Origin: Flavobacterium ammonificans
Lineage (GTDB): Bacteria; Bacteroidota; Bacteroidia; Flavobacteriales; Flavobacteriaceae
Assembly: GCF_020886115.1 (NCBI RefSeq)
Contig: NZ_AP025185.1
Coordinates: 1,674,001 to 1,738,000, forward strand
DNA: 64,000 bases
Direction of reading: 5' to 3'
Both the position numbers and the translations under genes were made by a program. Of the stretch, positions 50,805 through 60,601 are shown piece after piece. The notes below the pieces were generated by a model, which saw only the letters and a list, made by a program, of their open reading frames with translations, did not search any database and was not told where the DNA came from. Positions within the stretch are counted from its first letter, which is position 1. Each line of letters begins with the position of its first letter.

Positions 50805-53800
50805 TTAATTGTTGTTGAAAGATGGAAATTGCAATTGAATAGCACTTTGATTGTAAGTATTAACGGCTTCGGCATTTTGCTTTTTGATGTCAATGGCTTG
50901 GTTTAAAAAACTAATGTATGACCAGTAACTCATATCACCATTGGCATAGCTTTTTTGAGCCGTTGTAATAATTTGTTCGGCATATTGCAATCCTTCGTTT
51001 TGGTAATATACAAGTGCTTTTTTCTGTTTTTCAAACTCATTTTGTAGTTCTTCTTTCTGTAATTTCAAAGTCAATTTGCTTTTATCTAATTCTAATTGCG
51101 ATTGCGAAATACTAATTTCTGATGCTTTGGCTTTTGCTGTATTTGCACCACCAAATAAAGGAATTTGCAATCCGGCAGTAAAACCCTGAAAATAGGATTT
51201 TGTATCGATGGTTTGACCAAAATACCCCAAACCTAATTTAGGAGTTCGCATTGCTTTGAACGTATTGGCTTCCTTTTGATACACTGAAATTTGCTGTGTG
51301 TAATAATCGTTTACTAATCCTTGTATTTTGTCATCTTTACTCGTTGTTGGATTAGCATATTGCAATGGTGTATTGGCATCAGGAACTATGTTTTCATCTG
51401 TTTGAATGAAATATTGCAATTGCTTTTGATAAACTACCAAGTCATATTCTAACTGTGCTTTTTGGGTTTCGATTTCTTTCGATTTGGCTTTAGCACTGAT
51501 TACTTCAATGTTGCCACTTTCTCCGATTTGAAAACGAAGCTCTGCATTTTTAAGGAATTTAGCATAAATCTCGAACAACTCATTATTTAACTTTTGAATA
51601 GAAATTCCATATAAATATTGATAGTATGCTAATGATACGGCTTTTTCAATTTCATACTCCGTTAATGCTTTTCGTTTTTCAGCCAATTTGGCTAATTCCT
51701 CTTGCAGTTGGCGATTGGCTTTTGTGATTTTACCAATTGGAAAGTATTGTTGAATAGAAACGTTGTGGTCGTAATCGACACTATTGAATTGTCCGCCTTG
51801 GTATTGCACTTGCAAAGGATCTACTTGAAATGCTGTTTTCTTTAGAACAGTTTGTTTTTCAATTTCCTTATCCGCGATTTTTAAGTCGATGTTATTTGCT
51901 TTTGCTTTTTCAATAGCTTTTTCTAATGTTATTGTTTGACTGTTTTGAGCAAACGAAAAGCTACTAATTAACAAAACGAGTATTGTTACAATTGGATTTG
52001 ACATTTTTTTTCTTCTTTTAATTCCCTTTTCAAATAATAAATAAAGTATTGGTAAAACGATTAAGGTTAGTAATGTTGCCGAAACTAATCCGCCAATAAC
52101 TACCGTTGCTAATGGTTTTTGTACTTCGGCTCCACCACTAGTTGATAATGCCATTGGCAAAAATCCTAATGAAGCAACCGCAGCAGTCATTAATACTGGT
52201 CTAAGTCTGGTTTTTGTACCTATTAAAACCCGTTGTAATGGGTCGGTTATCCCTTCGGATTTGAGTTGGTTGAAATAGGAGATTAGCACAATTCCGTTCA
52301 ACACAGCTATTCCAAACAAAGCAATAAATCCAATGCCTGCTGATATACTAAATGGCATTCCTCGTAACCAAAGTGCAAAAACGCCACCGATTGCTGATAA
52401 TGGAATGGCTGTGAAAATTAATGCGGCTTGTTTCATACTATTGAAAGTAAAAAATAACAACACCATAATTAATCCTAAAGCGATTGGTAAAGCTACCGAA
52501 AGGCGTTTGTTGGCTTCCACCAAATTTTCAAATTGTCCTCCATACGTAACATAATACCCAGCAGGAAGTTTAAAACTGGTTTCTAATTTTTGTTGAATTT
52601 CTTCGACAACACTTTTTACATCACGACCACGAACATTTAAACCTATTGTAATTCTACGTTTACCATTTTCACGAGAAACTTGCACTGGACCTTGTTCGTA
52701 ATTGATAGAAGCTACTTGCGAAAGTGGTACTTGCTGTCCGTTTGGTAATGGAATAAACAGATTAGAAACATCCGTTATGTCGCTACGATTGTCTTTGTTC
52801 ATTCTAACGACAACATCAAAACGTTTGCTTTCTTCGTAGATTTTACCTGCGCTTTCGCCTGCAAAAGAAGAACGTATAATTTGATTGATGTCGGCAATAT
52901 TTAAACCATATAAAGCAATTTTATTATAATCGTATTTGACTGTGATTTGAGGAAGTCCTGTTACTTTATCGGCTTTTAAATCTCCAATACCTTCTATTTT
53001 ATTGATTTTACCTATTAATTCATTGGCTTTAGTATCTAAAACTTCTAAATCATCACCAAAAATTTTGATTGCAATATCACTTCTGCTTCCCGAAACTAAC
53101 TCATTAAATCGCATCTGAATGGGTTGCGAAATTTCGATGTTTGCACCTGGAATGGCTTCCATTTCTTCTTTCATTAAATTGGCTAAATCTTCCCAATTAT
53201 CGGCAGATGTCCATTCGGATTTGTCTTTTAAAACAATAATTAAATCGCCACTTTCTATTGGCATTGGATCTGTTGGAATTTCGCCGCTTCCTATTTTGGA
53301 TACAATGGTTTTAATTTCAGGAAATTTTCCTTTTAATATTTTTTCATATTGAGTTGTTGTTTTTACCATTTGCGTTAGAGAACTGCCTGGCATTATAGTT
53401 ACATTAATGGCTAAATCGCCTTCTTCGATGGTTGGAATAAATTCGCCACCCATATTTTGGAAAACGATAACGGCAAATACAAATAGAGCTAATGAAATTC
53501 CTAAAACAGCTTTTTTGAAACGTAATGCTTTATCTAAAAATGGTGTATAGATTTTCTCAAACCACGCCATCATTTTATCACTAAAGTTGGCTTTGTGTTC
53601 GGTGTTTTTTGATAAGAACATTGCACTCATCATAGGTACATAAGTCAACGACAAAATAAATGCTCCGACAACTGCGAAGCCAACTGTCATTGCCATTGGT
53701 TTGAACATTTTACCTTCTGTTCCTACTAAAGCTAGGATTGGTAGATATACAATTAAAATAATAATTTCTCCGAATGCTGCACTGTTACGAATTTTTGAAG

Positions 53801-55121
53801 CCGATTTATATACTTCGCTATTCATTTCGGATTGGGTTAAGTTTTTCTGCCTTTTGATTTTTTGCAAATGGTGCATCGTGGCTTCGACAATAATAACAGC
53901 ACCATCGACAATAATTCCAAAATCGATCGCTCCTAAACTCATTAGGTTTCCGCTTACTCCAAAATGGTTCATTAAGATTACTGCAAAAAGCATTGATAGT
54001 GGAATTACCGATGCTACAATTAATCCGGCACGAAGATTACCTAGAAATAATATAAGCACAAAAATTACGATTAATGCACCTTCCAATAAATTTTTAGTAA
54101 CTGTACCTATGGCGCTATTAACTAATTTTCCTCTATCGATAAATGCTTCGGTAACAACTCCTTCGGGTAAGGTTTTATTGATTTGAACCATTTTTTCCTT
54201 TACTCTTTCAGTCACGGCTTTAGAATTTTCGCCTTTGAGCATTAATGCCATTCCGCACACAATTTCTCCTTTACCATCTTTGGTGGACGCACCATATCTT
54301 AAGGCAACTCCTTCTCGGACTGCAGCCACATCACGCACTAAAACTGGTGCGCCATTTCTGTTTTTGACTACTACATTTTCTAAATCTTTAATGCCAGTTG
54401 CCATCCCAACACCGCGAATAAAGTAAGCGTATTGGTCTTTTTCGATATAAGCTCCACCTGTATTTTGATTGTTTTTCTCTAACGCTTCAAAAATTTCTGT
54501 AATGGTTACTCCCAAACTATTCAATGTATTTGGATTAACTGCGATTTCATATTGTTTTAGTTTTCCACCCCAAGTACTAACTTCGGCAACGCCTTCAATA
54601 CCTTGTAATTGTGGAATAATAATCCAATCTTGAATGGTTCGTAATTTTACAGCATCATATTTGTCTTCATATCCTTTTTTGGCATAGACATCATACTGAT
54701 AAATCTCGCCTAATCCAGTTGATATTGGTGCTAACTCTGGAGAACCAGCATAAGCAGGAATATTTTCTTTGGCTTGACTAAGGCGTTGAAAAATTTGTTC
54801 TCTAGCCCAATAAATATCTACATCGTCTTTGAAAACAACTGTGACTACTGAAAGCCCGAAACGAGAAATACTTCGTAACTCGATAACTTTTGGGATTGTT
54901 TTAAAAGATTGTTCTAAAGGATAAGTAATTAATTGCTCGACTTCTTGACTGGCTAAAGTTGGAGCAGTAGTAATTATTTGTACTTGGTTGTTGGTTACAT
55001 CGGGTAACGCATCGAGTGGTAACTGTTTTATAGAATAGCTACCAAACGCTATTAGAACTAAAGTAAATAATAGTATTATAAACTTGTTCTTGATACTGAA
55101 TTGTATGATTTTGTCTAACAT
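50805..55121 (-). CDS. CusA/CzcA-type RND metal exporter fused to TolC-like channel protein
   Basis: 1438 residues. Residues 1-1039 form a full RND pump (opening QFSIKNKFIILLFTLVLIAF, 12 membrane segments, SLGAIDFGIIVDGAVIIVEA with acidic relay residues). From Met1040 a complete signal-peptide-like stretch (MSNPIVTILVLLISSFSFAQ) begins a TolC/OEP domain with long helical hairpins. The seam is thus a pump C-terminus joined to an outer-membrane protein with its own start. Such fusions are known in Bacteroidota. Whether it substrates copper or zinc/cobalt/cadmium is not decided by sequence. Confidence 0.93.
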   Translation of the reverse strand: MLDKIIQFSIKNKFIILLFTLVLIAFGSYSIKQLPLDALPDVTNNQVQIITTAPTLASQEVEQLITYPLEQSFKTIPKVIELRSISRFGLSVVTVVFKDDVDIYWAREQIFQRLSQAKENIPAYAGSPELAPISTGLGEIYQYDVYAKKGYEDKYDAVKLRTIQDWIIIPQLQGIEGVAEVSTWGGKLKQYEIAVNPNTLNSLGVTITEIFEALEKNNQNTGGAYIEKDQYAYFIRGVGMATGIKDLENVVVKNRNGAPVLVRDVAAVREGVALRYGASTKDGKGEIVCGMALMLKGENSKAVTERVKEKMVQINKTLPEGVVTEAFIDRGKLVNSAIGTVTKNLLEGALIVIFVLILFLGNLRAGLIVASVIPLSMLFAVILMNHFGVSGNLMSLGAIDFGIIVDGAVIIVEATMHHLQKIKRQKNLTQSEMNSEVYKSASKIRNSAAFGEIIILIVYLPILALVGTEGKMFKPMAMTVGFAVVGAFILSLTYVPMMSAMFLSKNTEHKANFSDKMMAWFEKIYTPFLDKALRFKKAVLGISLALFVFAVIVFQNMGGEFIPTIEEGDLAINVTIMPGSSLTQMVKTTTQYEKILKGKFPEIKTIVSKIGSGEIPTDPMPIESGDLIIVLKDKSEWTSADNWEDLANLMKEEMEAIPGANIEISQPIQMRFNELVSGSRSDIAIKIFGDDLEVLDTKANELIGKINKIEGIGDLKADKVTGLPQITVKYDYNKIALYGLNIADINQIIRSSFAGESAGKIYEESKRFDVVVRMNKDNRSDITDVSNLFIPLPNGQQVPLSQVASINYEQGPVQVSRENGKRRITIGLNVRGRDVKSVVEEIQQKLETSFKLPAGYYVTYGGQFENLVEANKRLSVALPIALGLIMVLLFFTFNSMKQAALIFTAIPLSAIGGVFALWLRGMPFSISAGIGFIALFGIAVLNGIVLISYFNQLKSEGITDPLQRVLIGTKTRLRPVLMTAAVASLGFLPMALSTSGGAEVQKPLATVVIGGLVSATLLTLIVLPILYLLFEKGIKRRKKMSNPIVTILVLLISSFSFAQNSQTITLEKAIEKAKANNIDLKIADKEIEKQTVLKKTAFQVDPLQVQYQGGQFNSVDYDHNVSIQQYFPIGKITKANRQLQEELAKLAEKRKALTEYEIEKAVSLAYYQYLYGISIQKLNNELFEIYAKFLKNAELRFQIGESGNIEVISAKAKSKEIETQKAQLEYDLVVYQKQLQYFIQTDENIVPDANTPLQYANPTTSKDDKIQGLVNDYYTQQISVYQKEANTFKAMRTPKLGLGYFGQTIDTKSYFQGFTAGLQIPLFGGANTAKAKASEISISQSQLELDKSKLTLKLQKEELQNEFEKQKKALVYYQNEGLQYAEQIITTAQKSYANGDMSYWSYISFLNQAIDIKKQNAEAVNTYNQSAIQLQFPSFNNN

Positions 55122-55217
55122 TGAAATAGTATAATGAATTAGAAGATTAGCAAAATTTCTTTTGCTATTATTTGTGAAAAGTTCACAAGTTTCTAACCCG
55201 AAATTACTCGGGCTTCA

Positions 55218-55550
55218 TTATGCTATTTGCGGTGGTTGCCAAATACTTCCGTAGAAATTAGAAGTAACTATAGAGGTATAGGACGGTAATTGCGTTTTTA
55301 TACTCTTTGTAATTGGTGTAAAACTAAAAGTAGTAATCTTAAAATAACTCACTATTCGTGAGCCACAACAGTTGCAGTTGCAAAAAGGCGAACATAAATC
55401 ATTTTCTTTATCGTGATTATGAGATTTTTCATCATGATTATCTGAAATCTCAACAGCTTTGTGTGCTGCACTACTTACTTCCATATCTGCACAAGGCAAG
55501 CATGATTGTGCAATTAGATAGATTGATAATATGTAATTTAAAAGTTTCAC
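55218..55550 (-). CDS. DUF6660-like exported His/Cys-rich small protein
   Basis: 110 residues with a signal peptide (MKLLNYILSIYLIAQSCLPC), a His/Asp/Glu-rich stretch (SDNHDEKSHNHDKEND) and CSPFCNCNCCGSRI in the middle. The C-terminal QPPQIA ending is seen in Bacteroidota metal loci. It is the first gene of the metal cluster on its strand, ahead of the RND gene, and probably binds metal in the periplasm. Confidence 0.75.
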   Translation of the reverse strand: MKLLNYILSIYLIAQSCLPCADMEVSSAAHKAVEISDNHDEKSHNHDKENDLCSPFCNCNCCGSRIVSYFKITTFSFTPITKSIKTQLPSYTSIVTSNFYGSIWQPPQIA

Positions 55551-55585
55551 GAATACAAAGATAAAAATATTTTTAAAACAAATTC

Positions 55586-56830
55586 TTATATTACATTTTT
55601 TTTAGGTGCCTTTATATTTCCCACAAATTTATTTTTTAATATTTTCATATCTTCACTCACTTTTCTGTCCAGCACTTTAGCATAATGTTGAGTAGTTCTC
55701 AAGTTTTTATGACCTAACATTTTACTTACGCTTTCGATAGGAACTCCATTAGTAAGTGTTACTGTTGTTGCAAAAGTATGTCTAGCAATGTGAAATGTAA
55801 GTTCTTTTTCAATTTCACAAACTCCAGCTATTTCTTTTAAATAAGCGTTCATTTTTTGGTTTGATAGAATAGGTAGTAGTTTATCCTCGTTGTTACATTG
55901 TGGATGATTTTCATATTTATCGATTATCATTTGTGTAACTGGAAGGATTGGGATTTTGGAAGCACTTTCTGTTTTTTGTCTGTGAGTGAATATCCATTTC
56001 TCGCCATCAATACCGAAGCTTATATGGGATTTTGTTAGGTTTTTGACATCAATGTATGCCAAACCAGTAAAGCAACTGAAAAGGAAGATATCGCGAACCA
56101 GAGATAGTCTTTCTGTTTTGAAATCTTTTTCAATTATGCTTTGAATTTCATTTTCTGTTAAATAAACTCGATCAACTTCTTTGACTTTTGACTTATAGTT
56201 TGCAAATGGGTTTTTATCTAGCCAGTCATTGGCCAAACAAAGCTTAATTATTTTATTGAAGTTTTTAAGGTACTTAACTGCTGTGTTATTAGCACAGTTT
56301 CTAACACTTCTCAACCAAAACTCGTAATCGGTTATAAAGGCATGATCAATCTTTGTAATATCGATATCTGAAACGTTGTATTTCCATTGCATAAACTCAA
56401 TAGTATGCTTGAGTGAAGTAGTGTAGCGTTCTAATGTTCCTGGAGCGTATTCTTTTCCAACTAATTCCTTTATTTTGTTGTTGTGGTCTTGGAAGATGGG
56501 AACAAGCATACGCTTGGTTTCTGATAGACCAAACAATTCATTCTTTAGATTTTCTGAATTTAAACTGATGTCTTTTTTGAAAAGTTTCTTCTCAGCTTCT
56601 AAAACTTGACTTTTTAAGTAATCAAGATGACTATTGATTGTTCTAGCTTCTTCTGTGGAACCTTTTACTTTGCTGCCTTCTGAGGACCATTTATCAGGAT
56701 TGATATATTTGTTGGTGCTAAACTCAAAACGTTTGGTATTGACAGTAACTCTAGTGTAGATAGGACAAACCCCTAAATTGTTGGCTTTTGCTCTCTTGAT
56801 GTAGAAGAGAATTGATACTGATGTGTTCAT
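55586..56830 (-). CDS. Tyrosine recombinase (integrase)
   Basis: 414 residues: arm-binding N-terminus (FYIKRAKANNLGVCPIYTRV), SAM-like core-binding domain (about 105-210), catalytic domain with FLFSCFTGLAYIDVKN (first arginine replaced by the TGLAY form common in Bacteroidota), HIARHTFATT (H-x-x-R) and nucleophile LRTTQHYAKV. Closely placed by a tRNA-Ser gene (263 bp), the expected integration site. It likely drives insertion and excision of the element to its left. Confidence 0.92.
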   Translation of the reverse strand: MNTSVSILFYIKRAKANNLGVCPIYTRVTVNTKRFEFSTNKYINPDKWSSEGSKVKGSTEEARTINSHLDYLKSQVLEAEKKLFKKDISLNSENLKNELFGLSETKRMLVPIFQDHNNKIKELVGKEYAPGTLERYTTSLKHTIEFMQWKYNVSDIDITKIDHAFITDYEFWLRSVRNCANNTAVKYLKNFNKIIKLCLANDWLDKNPFANYKSKVKEVDRVYLTENEIQSIIEKDFKTERLSLVRDIFLFSCFTGLAYIDVKNLTKSHISFGIDGEKWIFTHRQKTESASKIPILPVTQMIIDKYENHPQCNNEDKLLPILSNQKMNAYLKEIAGVCEIEKELTFHIARHTFATTVTLTNGVPIESVSKMLGHKNLRTTQHYAKVLDRKVSEDMKILKNKFVGNIKAPKKNVI

Positions 56831-57035
56831 TGTTGGTGACCTTAAAGTTAGTATTAAATTTATTCGATTTAATAACTACACACAAGATGTACATTTTTTG
56901 AATATGTTGTTGAACACCTTGTAGTAGCGGTGCTTTCGTTGCGAGGTGTCACTTAAAATTTATTTTTTTAGTGACACCTTAAAAGACACCTAAACTTTGA
57001 GATTTAATGAATAATTTGATATAGCCCTAAAAGAA

Positions 57036-57070
57036 AAAACCCACTAAATTGTTGAATTTAGTGGGTTTTA
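57036..57070 (-). terminator. Terminator of tRNA-Ser
   Basis: A hairpin of AACCCACTAAATT and AATTTAGTGGGTT around GTTG, followed on the minus strand by a T-run, 23 bp after the tRNA end. Confidence 0.85.
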
Positions 57071-57092
57071 GTACCGTTTGCTTTTCAGCTAG

Positions 57093-57177
57093 CGGAGAAA
57101 GAGGGATTCGAACCCCCGGACCTGTTACAGTCAACAGTTTTCAAGACTGCCGCATTCGACCGCTCTGCCATTTCTCC
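57093..57177 (-). tRNA. tRNA-Ser (anticodon UGA)
   Basis: The minus strand folds as a tRNA: acceptor stem GGAGAAA with TTTCTCC, discriminator G, D-arm, anticodon loop CTTGAAA (TGA), a long variable arm typical of serine tRNA, and T-loop GGTTCGAATCC. CCA is not encoded. The 3' end is next to the integrase gene and is the likely attachment site. Confidence 0.97.
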
Positions 57178-57342
57178 AATAAGATGCTACCATTTTCTGG
57201 TTGCGAGTGCAAATATAAGTGCTTTTTTTGGTTATGCAAATCTATTTGTATAAAAAACACCGCAATTTTGAACGGGCTTTTTTAATTGTTTCATTTTCTT
57301 TGTTTTAGAAAATAAAAAAATAGTTATTTTTTAGCTGCGCGA

Positions 57343-58476
57343 TTAATAATTCACGTGTTCAACAATTTCTAAACCGTAGCCAATCATACCTACACGCTTG
57401 CTTAAGCTGGTATTAGTCACTAATCTGATTTTAGAAATATCCAAGTCGTGTAGAATTTGTGCGCCAATACCAAAATCTTTGGTATCAATAATAATACGAG
57501 GGGCTTTCATTTCGCCTTCGGTTTGTAATTGTTTCAATTCGGCAATACGGCTCAATAAATTCACAGACTGCATGTCTTGGTTGATAAAAATCACAGCGCC
57601 TTTGCCATGGTCATTAATCGTTTGGAACATTTTATCCAATTGATGATCGGCATTGTGGGTTAAAGTTCCCAATAAGTCATTATTGACTTGCGAAGAGTTG
57701 ATGCGCGTTAAAACGGCATCGCCCAAGTTCCATGTGCCTTTGGTCAAAGCAATATGTACTTGTTTGTTAGTCGTTTGTTCATAAGCACGCAATCTAAAAG
57801 TACCAAAACGGGTTTCGATATCAAAGTCGTCTTTTTTCACAATCAAACTGTCGTGTTGCACACGGTAAGCCACTAAATCTTCAATAGAAACCAGTTTTAA
57901 ATTGAATTTTTTAGCCACTTTTACCAGTTGGGGTAGGCGCGCCATGCTACCATCTTCGTTCATGATTTCTACAATCACTCCCGCTGATTTAAATCCGGCT
58001 AATCTTGCAAAGTCAATGGCAGCCTCGGTATGACCTGTTCTTCGTAAAACACCACCTTGCTTCGCAATTAACGGGAAAATATGTCCTGGACGTGCTAAAT
58101 CGTGTGGTTTGGTATCTGGATTGACTAAAGACAAAATCGTTTTGGCTCTATCCGCTGCTGAAATTCCTGTGGTGACTCCGTTGCCTCTTAAATCCACCGA
58201 AACGGTAAAGGCAGTCTCCATTGGATCGGTATTGTTATTCACCATCACGTGCAATCCTAATTCTTTGCATCGGCTTTCGGTCAAAGGTGCACAAATCAAT
58301 CCACGACCGTGTGTTGCCATAAAATTGATCATTTCGGGTGTTACTTTTTCGGCTGCAGCCAAGAAATCGCCTTCGTTTTCACGGTTTTCATCATCTACAA
58401 CGATAATTACTTTGCCTTGACGAATGTCTTCAATGGCTTCTTCGATAGTGTTGAGTTGTATTTTGGTAGTGCTCAT
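57343..58476 (-). CDS. ribB: DHBP synthase (RibB) with degenerate GTP cyclohydrolase II-like domain
   Basis: 377 residues. The N-terminal domain (about 1-205) has all DHBP synthase hallmarks: VVDDENRENEGDFLAAAE, THGRGLICAPL, TGISAADRA and RRTGHTEAAIDF. It makes the four-carbon unit of riboflavin from ribulose 5-phosphate. The C-terminal part (about 215-377) aligns to GTP cyclohydrolase II, but where the zinc-binding cysteines (a C...CDC pattern) are required the text reads LTRINSSQVNNDLLGTLTHN, with no cysteine. The second activity is therefore very likely lost and a separate RibA must exist. Confidence 0.93.
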   Translation of the reverse strand: MSTTKIQLNTIEEAIEDIRQGKVIIVVDDENRENEGDFLAAAEKVTPEMINFMATHGRGLICAPLTESRCKELGLHVMVNNNTDPMETAFTVSVDLRGNGVTTGISAADRAKTILSLVNPDTKPHDLARPGHIFPLIAKQGGVLRRTGHTEAAIDFARLAGFKSAGVIVEIMNEDGSMARLPQLVKVAKKFNLKLVSIEDLVAYRVQHDSLIVKKDDFDIETRFGTFRLRAYEQTTNKQVHIALTKGTWNLGDAVLTRINSSQVNNDLLGTLTHNADHQLDKMFQTINDHGKGAVIFINQDMQSVNLLSRIAELKQLQTEGEMKAPRIIIDTKDFGIGAQILHDLDISKIRLVTNTSLSKRVGMIGYGLEIVEHVNY

Positions 58477-58481
58477 GACGA

Positions 58482-59918
58482 TTATTTTTGGGGAACTATT
58501 TTTTTAATAAATTGTTGAATGGGAGCCAAGATGACATCCATATTGATTAAACCGATATCATTGGTCGCACGATAGGTTAATAAAATGGCCAGCGGTGTCA
58601 ACACTAATGAGGACATCCAAGCGCCTAAAAATGGGGTTAATCCGCCTTCTTCAGCTAGTTTTTTACCAAAGGTATTGGCAAAATGGAACGAAATGAAAAT
58701 AAGCATAGCAAAAACCACCGGTAATCCCAATCCGCCTTTTCGAATGATGGCGCCTAAGGGTGCTCCAATAAAGAACATCAGAAAGCAAGCAAAGGCAATG
58801 ACAAACTTATCGTTAAGCGAACTTAAATGCCCGTTGATATTGACTTCTTTTAATTTGAATTCCGTGGCAGAGCTTTCTATCGAATATTTCACACTTTCTA
58901 AATTGCTATGGGATAAATTTAAAATATCCAATTGCTGTTTGGTATTGAAATAATCCAACAAGTTAGGATTGAATTTTTTCTTTGTTTTTTTGATTTTTAC
59001 CGCAGCTTGTGTCGATTTTTGAAGTCCAACACGCTGATTCATATTTTCTGTAAAAGCTGTAACATCTACTTTATAATTCTTTTGTAAGGAATCTATAGTG
59101 TACTGCAATTCACTTGTGGTCAACATCGAATTGGTGTTGGTAATGTTTTCTTTGTCCACATCAATTTTATTGAACTCCGAAATATCAATGGTAATGATGT
59201 TCTTTTTAAAGGCCGATTTTACAAAAGGCATTTTAGGACGGTCCTCGTAGTTTTTTGGTAAAATATCTTCATAATAATTACCGTCGTTCAATATCATTTG
59301 AAGGGTGTTCGAACCTTCGCTACTGACTAACTTTCCTTTTTTGGCTTTGATAATAATGCGGCTGCCATCGCCCACATCTGATTTTTTATGAATAGTAATG
59401 CCTGTTAGATTTTCACCGTTTTCGCCTGATTTTTTATTCACTTTAATATTGTAAATTCCTACATCGCTAAATTGGCCTTCAGCAATTGCCAATGCTGGTT
59501 TAGATTGCGCAATATTTTTTCTAAAATTGATGAATTTGTATTCGGCATATGGAATGACACTATTGGCAAAAATAAAAGCTGCAATGCTAAAAATAGTGAT
59601 CAAATAGAACAAGGGCTGTAAAGTACGTCGTAACGATATTCCTGCCGATTTCATTGCCGCCAACTCATAGTTTTCTGATAAATCGCCAAAAGACATAATC
59701 GAAGCCAAGAGTATGGACAGGGGCAAAACGAGTGGTACGAGGCGGGGCATTGAGAATAATAAAAATTTCAAGATCATTATGGCATCTAAATCTTTACCTG
59801 CCAACTCACCAATAAGCAACCAAACGGATTGCAAAATGAATATAAAAAAAAGGATTACAAATACCACAGTAAATGTAATCAAGAAGGTTTTTAAAATGTA
59901 TTTGTCAATTATTTTCAC
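58482..59918 (-). CDS. lptG: LptF/LptG-family lipopolysaccharide export permease
   Basis: 478 residues with three N-terminal membrane segments (ILKTFLITFTVVFVILFFIF, ILKFLLFSMPRLVPLVLPLS), a large periplasmic beta-jellyroll region (about 125-360), and three C-terminal segments (FVIAFACFLMFFIGAPLGAI). It is a YjgP/YjgQ permease that passes LPS to the Lpt bridge. It precedes ribB by five bases and follows lolA by seven, part of a conserved block. Whether it is LptF or LptG is not decided. Confidence 0.9.
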   Translation of the reverse strand: MKIIDKYILKTFLITFTVVFVILFFIFILQSVWLLIGELAGKDLDAIMILKFLLFSMPRLVPLVLPLSILLASIMSFGDLSENYELAAMKSAGISLRRTLQPLFYLITIFSIAAFIFANSVIPYAEYKFINFRKNIAQSKPALAIAEGQFSDVGIYNIKVNKKSGENGENLTGITIHKKSDVGDGSRIIIKAKKGKLVSSEGSNTLQMILNDGNYYEDILPKNYEDRPKMPFVKSAFKKNIITIDISEFNKIDVDKENITNTNSMLTTSELQYTIDSLQKNYKVDVTAFTENMNQRVGLQKSTQAAVKIKKTKKKFNPNLLDYFNTKQQLDILNLSHSNLESVKYSIESSATEFKLKEVNINGHLSSLNDKFVIAFACFLMFFIGAPLGAIIRKGGLGLPVVFAMLIFISFHFANTFGKKLAEEGGLTPFLGAWMSSLVLTPLAILLTYRATNDIGLINMDVILAPIQQFIKKIVPQK

Positions 59919-59925
59919 CTAGGAT

Positions 59926-60594
59926 TTAGTCTAATGAATTGATGTAGTAATTGGGATATTTACTTTTGACAAAGGTAAATTGATTTTTTGATAAAGGTTG
60001 GTTGGTTTTAAAAGAATTAACAGTTAGCGTAGTTTTCGTTCCTTTTTTACCAATTTCAATCAAATTATAGATGTTTTTGGTTTGGGTATCAATGCCCAAC
60101 AAAATTTCTTTGCGTTGGTCTTTGGAACTCATAGGTACCAATTTAACATACTGTATTTTTCTCCCTTTGATGGTAGTAGTTGCGTCTAAAGTGTATTTGT
60201 AACCCGAATTGAAAAAGGTCAACATTTTAGATGGCGTTACTGCTGTATTGTCGTTTTCGTCTAGTTTAGAAATCGTAATTTCTTCGTCTTCTGGAACAAT
60301 AGTGTAGGTTTTTTTACCGTCATATAGTTTAGTCACCCCCATAAAATTCAACACATATTGGTTGCCTTTTAAAACCACATTCCCTTTACTGTCTTGATTG
60401 ATGTTTTCTTTTAGGTTAGAAAGGGTGTATTTAAAATCAATGATAATAGAATTGTAACTTTTTACTTTAGCCGAAACTTGATCCAAAAGTGCTTTTGCTT
60501 TTTTGTCTTGCGCTTGTAGCGAACTGCTTAGGATAAAAGCGGCGATCAACAATAATCTGCTGAATCTAGTTTTGTTTTGAAGTGTGAATTGCAT
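59926..60594 (-). CDS. lolA: Outer-membrane lipoprotein carrier LolA
   Basis: 222 residues from ATG 60594 (MQFTLQNKTRFSRLLLIAAF); the in-frame ATG at 60633 lies inside ftsK and would spoil the signal peptide. A LolA/LolB-type half-barrel is visible (VKSYNSIIIDFKYTL, GNVVLKGNQYVLNFMG). It ferries lipoproteins across the periplasm. It begins seven bases after ftsK. Confidence 0.88.
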   Translation of the reverse strand: MQFTLQNKTRFSRLLLIAAFILSSSLQAQDKKAKALLDQVSAKVKSYNSIIIDFKYTLSNLKENINQDSKGNVVLKGNQYVLNFMGVTKLYDGKKTYTIVPEDEEITISKLDENDNTAVTPSKMLTFFNSGYKYTLDATTTIKGRKIQYVKLVPMSSKDQRKEILLGIDTQTKNIYNLIEIGKKGTKTTLTVNSFKTNQPLSKNQFTFVKSKYPNYYINSLD

Positions 60595-60601
60595 TGCGGT
60601 A

